Assembly (NCBI RefSeq): GCF_016908295.1
Contig: NZ_JAFBDO010000001.1
Span: 372,001 to 436,000, forward strand
From: Thalassobacillus pellis
GTDB taxonomy: Bacteria; Bacillota; Bacilli; Bacillales; Halobacillaceae
Reading direction: 5' to 3'
Length of the DNA stretch: 64,000 nucleotides
The position numbers and the translations under genes are program-made. The notes below the pieces were generated by a model. That model saw only the letters and a list, made by a program, of their open reading frames with translations. It ran no database searches and was not told where the DNA came from. Of the stretch, positions 59,765-64,000 are shown in pieces; position 1 is the stretch's first letter, and every line of letters starts with the position of its first letter.

Positions 59765-60423
59765 GAGCCCTCCCACCTCCTTCGCGGTTTATAGCCTGCA
59801 TGGTGCAGAAACTCGTGGACTTTATAATAAGGGAGTTTATTCAAATCAATACCTGCCGATTTTGCCTCCACCAGCATTTTGCTGGCGAACTCCAGTGTCT
59901 GAAGCGCCATCCGTGCCTCCTTGATCGATTCATCGAAAACCAGCACGCCGTGGTTCTCGAGCAGAAGGACATTCGCCTTCTCGGCATGTTTCTCCACCGC
60001 TTTTCCGAGAGCCTCTGAACCCGGATGCTCATATGGCACACGTTCGACCCGTTCTAGATAATACATCGACTCGACAAACAATTCTGAGGGGATTGCTATA
60101 TCCGAGCACGCAATCAGCGTACTGTAAAACGGCGATGCGTGCAGGACCGCTGTTATTTCCGGTCGCCTGCTGTATATCGCTGTATGCATCGGAACTTCTT
60201 TTGACGGCTTCTTATCTGACGTGGCGTTACTTCCGGAGAGGGAGCAGGCAACAAAATCATCGCCACCGAGTTCTCCCATATAAGTGCCACTTGCCGTTAT
60301 CAAAAATTCGTTTTCTGATGAACGTGCGCTGATGTTGCCGGCATTGCCCCAGGCAAGGTCATTATCCATCATGTATTTCCCGACTTCCTGAAGCTGTGTG
60401 ATCAATCCTGCTTCTTCACTCAT
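59761..60423 (-). CDS. Class II aldolase/adducin family protein, OtnC-like
   Basis: A 220-residue protein of the fuculose-phosphate aldolase/adducin family. GNISAR, TASGTYMGEL, the catalytic-type Glu76 (SKEVPMHTAIY) and His158 (LLENHGVLVF) are present. The zinc HxH motif reads LHASPF: His95 is kept, but the second His is Ser97. The usual zinc site may therefore be changed. ATG 60423 is chosen with GAGGTGG 5 bases upstream; a GTG at 60432 lies within that site. With the DUF1537 kinase it should cleave or decarboxylate a phosphorylated sugar acid. Confidence 0.85.
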   Translation of the reverse strand: MSEEAGLITQLQEVGKYMMDNDLAWGNAGNISARSSENEFLITASGTYMGELGGDDFVACSLSGSNATSDKKPSKEVPMHTAIYSRRPEITAVLHASPFYSTLIACSDIAIPSELFVESMYYLERVERVPYEHPGSEALGKAVEKHAEKANVLLLENHGVLVFDESIKEARMALQTLEFASKMLVEAKSAGIDLNKLPYYKVHEFLHHAGYKPRRRWEGS

Positions 60424-60433
60424 ATCTGCCACC

Positions 60434-62464
60434 TCACAATTTCAAATCCCCGGCAAATTCTGCTGCTTCCTGGGCAGCGTAAAGAATGACACCGACGGAC
60501 CAGGCATGAGATAAAGTAAGCAGCATTCCTTTTGGCTGAAAGCAGTTTGTATTGTAGTAACGTTCTGTGACCATGCCTTTATATGCATTGAAATCTCCGT
60601 CTTCTCTTGCAATACATTGGAGGAAACAGGCAAGATTGTCCCGGGTACGGTCTAGATAATAGTCATCTTCAGTATACTTCCACAGCCGGAGCATTTCCGG
60701 AACGCAGAACAACCCATAATTATGAAGATGCTGGTTGGATGGCGATGCCTGATCTGCCCCGCGGGAACGGAAGTCCAGCTGATTCAGCATCGTGAATTCA
60801 GGAAAAGCAAGGTTATATGTCCACCGGAAGGTCATCATCCAATCGGCTGCATGCCTGGCCAGTTCAAGCCACTTAACATCTTTGTCGTTTTCATATAACA
60901 ATACATAAGCAACAACGGCGTTATAGGCGTCTTCTGAAGTCGGTGTCAGATGAACATCCTCCGGAGCTCCGTAAATGAATTCCTCCCGGAGGAATTTTTC
61001 ATAATAAGCCCCTGCTTTAACCCCAGCCTGCAGGTAGCTTTCATTCTCAAAATAACGTGCACCTTCAAGTAAGGCAGCAATCCACAGAACACCACCGGCA
61101 CCGTCCCATTCTTCTACCTCACCGGTTTCCGAATGGTAATAGGATCCGAAATTCCCATCACCCCGCTGGCATTTCACCGCGAAATCAAGGTTCGCCCGGG
61201 CTGCTTTTTCCCAGTCAGGGTGTGACTGATTATGGGTACGTTCAAAGGTAAGTGCACGGGTCATGAACAATGTCGCTTCCGACACGGTTCTCGCCTGCAG
61301 CCATTTATTGTTTGGATTCCAGCCGGTACCCCAGCCTTTGCCAACCTTCCACTCAGCCCAGAAAATGCCTATCGGAGAAAGCCCCTCTGCGATCTTGTCC
61401 ATGACATTTACAGAAGCCTCCGTATAGGAAGGAATTTGTTTATTTCGGCCATAAGTCATCAAAGCGTACGCATATTGGGCACCGCTTACCCAGCCGACAT
61501 GCATATGGGGACGGTCGCCCTGCCCGCCGACATTACCATTGAATTCACGGTCGAATGCCGCCGTTTCCTTTAAAATGTGATGCTCCTCATCATAATGCCA
61601 TTCATGAAGGCCATGTGCGGTCAGTTCGGCCGCTTTTTCCAGGTCCACCCATGGATTCAGGGGATAATCGCTTTGGTGCTCCCGGTAAAGCTCTCTGACG
61701 AACGGATCGTAGCTATGTAGATCAGGACTTCCTGTGTAGATTTTATAGGAAACCGTCACTTGCTCACCGTTTTTCCAGGTGTGGTTCAGGCAATCCGCCG
61801 GATGAGGATCAACCGGACTATGGAAAGTAATCGGCTCTTCCCGATACGGATAATTCAGCCAGATTGCCGTACCATCGGCATTCCCCTGAAAACCTAAACC
61901 ACTCAGACCAAGGTCTGACACTTCCTCTGTAAACAAAGCACCACATAGCTGCTCATTCCAGGCAAAAACAGCCGGAAGAGCTGCCCGGTCGGATCTAAAC
62001 GCCCAGTAGTCAGACTCGAGGGCATCGACATCGCCACCTGCATAGTCGTAGCGCGGGTACATACGCGTGTTGTGGGAGAAGCGGTTTTCCTTATAAAAAG
62101 CACCAGGAATCATCCATGTCGGCTGCCCGCCTCCAAGGAGGTCGCAGCGGATTTGGATGCCTGTTTCAAGTCCATCTTCACCGATATATTCCACTTTCAT
62201 TTTCACATCCACATAGGAACAGGATTTGTCCCTTTCCGTAAGAATAGCTTCTACACGAAAGTGCGCGGATTGTCCTGTCAGCAGCAGGCCATTTTCCACT
62301 TCCTGGACATTTGCGATGCTTACATGTTCATTTTCCTCCAGGCTTGTAGTCTGGAGAAGTGAACGAAGCTTAAGCCCCGCGTTTTTCCCGTCCAGAAAAG
62401 TTGGGGAGAACGTCAACTCATAACCTGCTTCTTCTGTCTGCTGGATGTATGTTCTGGTTTCCAT
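60434..62464 (-). CDS. Putative six-hairpin glycosidase-like protein, unassigned family
   Basis: A 676-residue cytoplasmic protein. Residues 1 to about 260 look like a beta-sandwich (YVDVKMKVEYIG, WMIPGAFYKENRF, LGLSGLGFQGN). From about 280 to the end, regularly spaced aromatic helices suggest an (alpha/alpha)6 toroid (HVGWVSGAQYAYALMTYG, GTGWNPNNKWLQARTVSEA, GAGGVLWIAALLEGARYFE). This two-domain layout is common among glycosidases and lyases acting on uronic or mannosyl chains. No specific family is recognised and no catalytic residue can be named. ATG 62464 has GGGAGGAA upstream. It begins the operon of aldolase, DUF1537 kinase and DeoR genes. Confidence 0.65.
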   Translation of the reverse strand: METRTYIQQTEEAGYELTFSPTFLDGKNAGLKLRSLLQTTSLEENEHVSIANVQEVENGLLLTGQSAHFRVEAILTERDKSCSYVDVKMKVEYIGEDGLETGIQIRCDLLGGGQPTWMIPGAFYKENRFSHNTRMYPRYDYAGGDVDALESDYWAFRSDRAALPAVFAWNEQLCGALFTEEVSDLGLSGLGFQGNADGTAIWLNYPYREEPITFHSPVDPHPADCLNHTWKNGEQVTVSYKIYTGSPDLHSYDPFVRELYREHQSDYPLNPWVDLEKAAELTAHGLHEWHYDEEHHILKETAAFDREFNGNVGGQGDRPHMHVGWVSGAQYAYALMTYGRNKQIPSYTEASVNVMDKIAEGLSPIGIFWAEWKVGKGWGTGWNPNNKWLQARTVSEATLFMTRALTFERTHNQSHPDWEKAARANLDFAVKCQRGDGNFGSYYHSETGEVEEWDGAGGVLWIAALLEGARYFENESYLQAGVKAGAYYEKFLREEFIYGAPEDVHLTPTSEDAYNAVVAYVLLYENDKDVKWLELARHAADWMMTFRWTYNLAFPEFTMLNQLDFRSRGADQASPSNQHLHNYGLFCVPEMLRLWKYTEDDYYLDRTRDNLACFLQCIAREDGDFNAYKGMVTERYYNTNCFQPKGMLLTLSHAWSVGVILYAAQEAAEFAGDLKL

Positions 62465-62507
62465 TTCGTATTCCTCCCAGCGAAATTGCTTTATTGATTA
62501 CTGCATT

Positions 62508-62748
62508 GTACCAAAAGCGTAAGCGCCTTGCTCGCCCCCGACAAGCTTAAGACGAGCCTCGCCGTGACGCTTTCTGTCACAGAGAGGATTGGCTTAAGAC
62601 CTCGAGGGGGTAGGCGCTGAAGCTGGATGTACCAAAAGCGTAAGCGCCTTGCTCGCCCCTGACAAGCTTAAGACGAGCCTCGCCGTGACGCTTTCTGTCA
62701 CAGAGAGGATTGGCTTAAGACCTCGAGGGGGCAGGAGCTGAAGCTAGC
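62508..62748. repeat. Tandem pair of 121-bp palindromic repeats
   Basis: Two nearly identical units (62508-62628 and 62629-about 62748) stand head to tail with a 121-base period. Each begins GTACCAAAAGCGTAAGCGCC, contains GACAAGCTTAAGACGAGCC and ends GGGGGTAGGCGCTGAAGC (GGGGGCAGGAGCTG in the second). Each end is complementary to the other, giving a long imperfect hairpin. A third unit lies at 3749-3870. The pair fills the gap between the aldolase gene at 62770-63693 and the operon starting at 62464. Confidence 0.88.
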
Positions 62749-62769
62749 GTAATCCACAGTCGTTACTTT

Positions 62770-63693
62770 TTATTCATACTGGAAGCTGTCTGCTTTATCG
62801 GAGCTTTGGACGAAATTATCCATCTTATCAATGACCGTCGCCTCCACAGCTTCAAGAGCGCGCGCCTTTTCATCAGCAGGCAGGTCCTTACATTCCTGGT
62901 TAGTCATTCTTTCTTCCCTGCCCAGGGCTTCCAAAAAGCTGACTTCAAGATCGGTCGCGATGTTCACCTTACTTACACCGCCATCTTCCAAACGCATTGC
63001 ACCCTGCATCATTTCTGCCGGGACTCCTGAACCTCCATGAAGCACCAAATGAACGGGTGTCAATTTACGGATTGCGCGCAAGCGGTCCAAGTCGATCTTC
63101 GGCTGGCGTGTTTTATAAACCCCATGGGCCGTTCCGACCGATACTGCCAATGCGTCCGCTTTTGTTTCATTGACAAATTGCAGCGCTTCTTCCGGGTCTG
63201 TATACAACTCTTCATCCTTATCGGTTTCGATGAAATCAGTCGTTCCAATCTGCCCAAGCTCCGCCTCGACAGAAACACCTTTGGAATGGGCGTAATCTGC
63301 CGCTTCCTTACTTATTTCGATATTCTTATCCAGTGGATGCTCGGAAGCATCAATCATCACAGACGTGAATCCTGCTTCAATTGCTTCCTTAATTACACTC
63401 AAATCCTTGGTATGATCAAGGTGCAGCACAGTTGGAACCGTGATTTTTTCATCCTCCATCGCCTGATAAAAAGCTTCGCCGACTTCCTTCGGTGTAATAT
63501 GATAGCGGTTCAATTCCTTCTGGGAAATCTGCACGATCATCGGTGATTGGCGCTTTTGACCTGCCCGTAAAATCGCAGGAATCATATCTGTATATCTGGC
63601 AGCAAAGGAGCCGATGGCATAACTGCCTTTTTCTGCTTCCTCCAGTGCTTTTTTCAATGTCACAACGTTTTTGAATTCTACTTTCTTTGTCAT
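62770..63693 (-). CDS. Class II ketose-bisphosphate aldolase
   Basis: A 307-residue zinc aldolase of the fructose/tagatose-bisphosphate type. LHLDHTKD holds D93 (proton donor) and H94 (zinc). SVEAELGQIG, AVSVGTAHGVY and LHGGSGVP provide the further metal and phosphate contacts. It sits after the end of an FGGY kinase gene, which suggests cleavage of a phosphorylated ketose to dihydroxyacetone phosphate and an aldehyde. Whether it acts on 1,6-bisphosphates or another ketose phosphate cannot be told. ATG 63693 has AGGAG upstream. Confidence 0.9.
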   Translation of the reverse strand: MTKKVEFKNVVTLKKALEEAEKGSYAIGSFAARYTDMIPAILRAGQKRQSPMIVQISQKELNRYHITPKEVGEAFYQAMEDEKITVPTVLHLDHTKDLSVIKEAIEAGFTSVMIDASEHPLDKNIEISKEAADYAHSKGVSVEAELGQIGTTDFIETDKDEELYTDPEEALQFVNETKADALAVSVGTAHGVYKTRQPKIDLDRLRAIRKLTPVHLVLHGGSGVPAEMMQGAMRLEDGGVSKVNIATDLEVSFLEALGREERMTNQECKDLPADEKARALEAVEATVIDKMDNFVQSSDKADSFQYE

Positions 63694-63716
63694 TTACATA
63701 TCTCCTTTTATTTGGG

Positions 63717-64000
63717 TTACCGGGTTGTCCGGTAAAAGTTTCGAAGCGGCTGCTGCAGCGGCAGGTACCCTTCCTCAAAAATCCGGCTATAACGACGATG
63801 GTTATCTTCATCTGGAGTCACTTGTTTCCGCCTCGTTTCCCTGACGATATCAAGGACTTCTTCCGTATTCTCATACAGCCCGCAGCCTCTCCCCGCTACC
63901 AGAGCTGCTCCAAGCAGGGTCACTTCTGATATTTCAGGAATCGTCAGTTTACAATTGGTGACATCGGCTTTAATCTGCATCCACGTTTTGTTGTTGGTAC
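63717..64000 (-). CDS. FGGY-family carbohydrate kinase, C-terminal part
   Basis: The reading frame is open to the window edge, so only about the last 94 residues are present. TWMQIKADVTNCKLTIPEIS followed by EVTLLGAALVAGRGCGLYEN is the typical FGGY C-terminal ATP-binding region (W-Q-x-x-AD, then E-x-x-LGAA-x-x-AG). Such kinases phosphorylate xylulose, fuculose, gluconate or similar sugars. It is directly upstream of the class II aldolase gene in the same orientation, with 23 bases between, so the two form a kinase-aldolase pair. Confidence 0.85.
   Translation of the reverse strand, partial: TNNKTWMQIKADVTNCKLTIPEISEVTLLGAALVAGRGCGLYENTEEVLDIVRETRRKQVTPDEDNHRRYSRIFEEGYLPLQQPLRNFYRTTR

Noticed and set aside
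62508-62748. CRISPR array
   Set aside because: Only two full repeats occur, back to back without spacers, and the unit is 121 bases long.

Overview
The window comes from a low-to-moderate GC Gram-positive, most likely a Bacillaceae member. The signs are strong AAAGGAGG-type ribosome binding sites, frequent GTG and TTG starts, CcpA (cre)-like boxes, a thermolysin-type secreted protease, DUF624/YesL-type membrane proteins, lipoprotein sugar-binding proteins and intergenic GC-rich hairpin repeats of a Bacillus type. No tRNA, rRNA, CRISPR array or prophage was seen. The species cannot be named from the sequence.

Layout. (1) 1-6.3 kb: the 5' part of a LacI-family regulator with its promoter and operator, a secreted M4 metalloprotease, a secreted glycerophosphodiester phosphodiesterase, two very small genes (one a zinc-ribbon-like protein) and a dicarboxylate/amino acid symporter behind a cre-like box. 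(2) 6.3-7.2 kb: a REP-associated tyrosine transposase (RAYT) gene bracketed by 62-bp direct repeats that are themselves palindromes; a further palindrome lies at 16.1 kb. (3) 7.2-13.1 kb: an alpha-galactoside operon (GH4 MelA-like enzyme, two permeases, binding lipoprotein) and its LacI regulator, with a candidate small RNA between them. (4) 13.2-16.1 kb: an AraC regulator with an exported GH43 enzyme, and a divergent PhyH-type dioxygenase. (5) 16.2-64 kb: an almost unbroken run of minus-strand genes forming a large glycan-use island.

The island holds three GH38 alpha-mannosidases, a GH84-like N-acetylglucosaminidase, GH2, GH4, GH36 and two (alpha/alpha)6-type glycosidase-like proteins. It also has two CUT1 ABC importers without an ATPase, two SIS-domain phosphosugar proteins each next to a ROK kinase, four Gfo/Idh/MocA oxidoreductases, two TIM-barrel isomerase/epimerases, a 1052-residue protein with two FAD-binding modules, an amidohydrolase, a DUF1537 kinase with a class II aldolase/adducin protein, a class II ketose-bisphosphate aldolase and the end of an FGGY kinase. 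Regulators are two paralogous DeoR proteins and one LacI protein. None of the island's glycosidases has a signal peptide, so oligosaccharides are probably imported by the lipoprotein/permease systems and dismantled in the cytoplasm.

The island looks assembled from two partly redundant modules, each with DeoR, SIS, ROK, Gfo and a closely similar GH38 enzyme. Rare palindromic GGGAACGTTCCC-type sites, probably for the LacI protein at 46.5-47.5 kb, and cre-like boxes overlapping promoters suggest substrate induction plus catabolite repression. The density of oxidoreductases and TIM-barrel isomerases beside the hydrolases raises the possibility that some glycosidic bonds are processed through a 3-keto, redox-assisted route. 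That is inference, not something the sequence proves.
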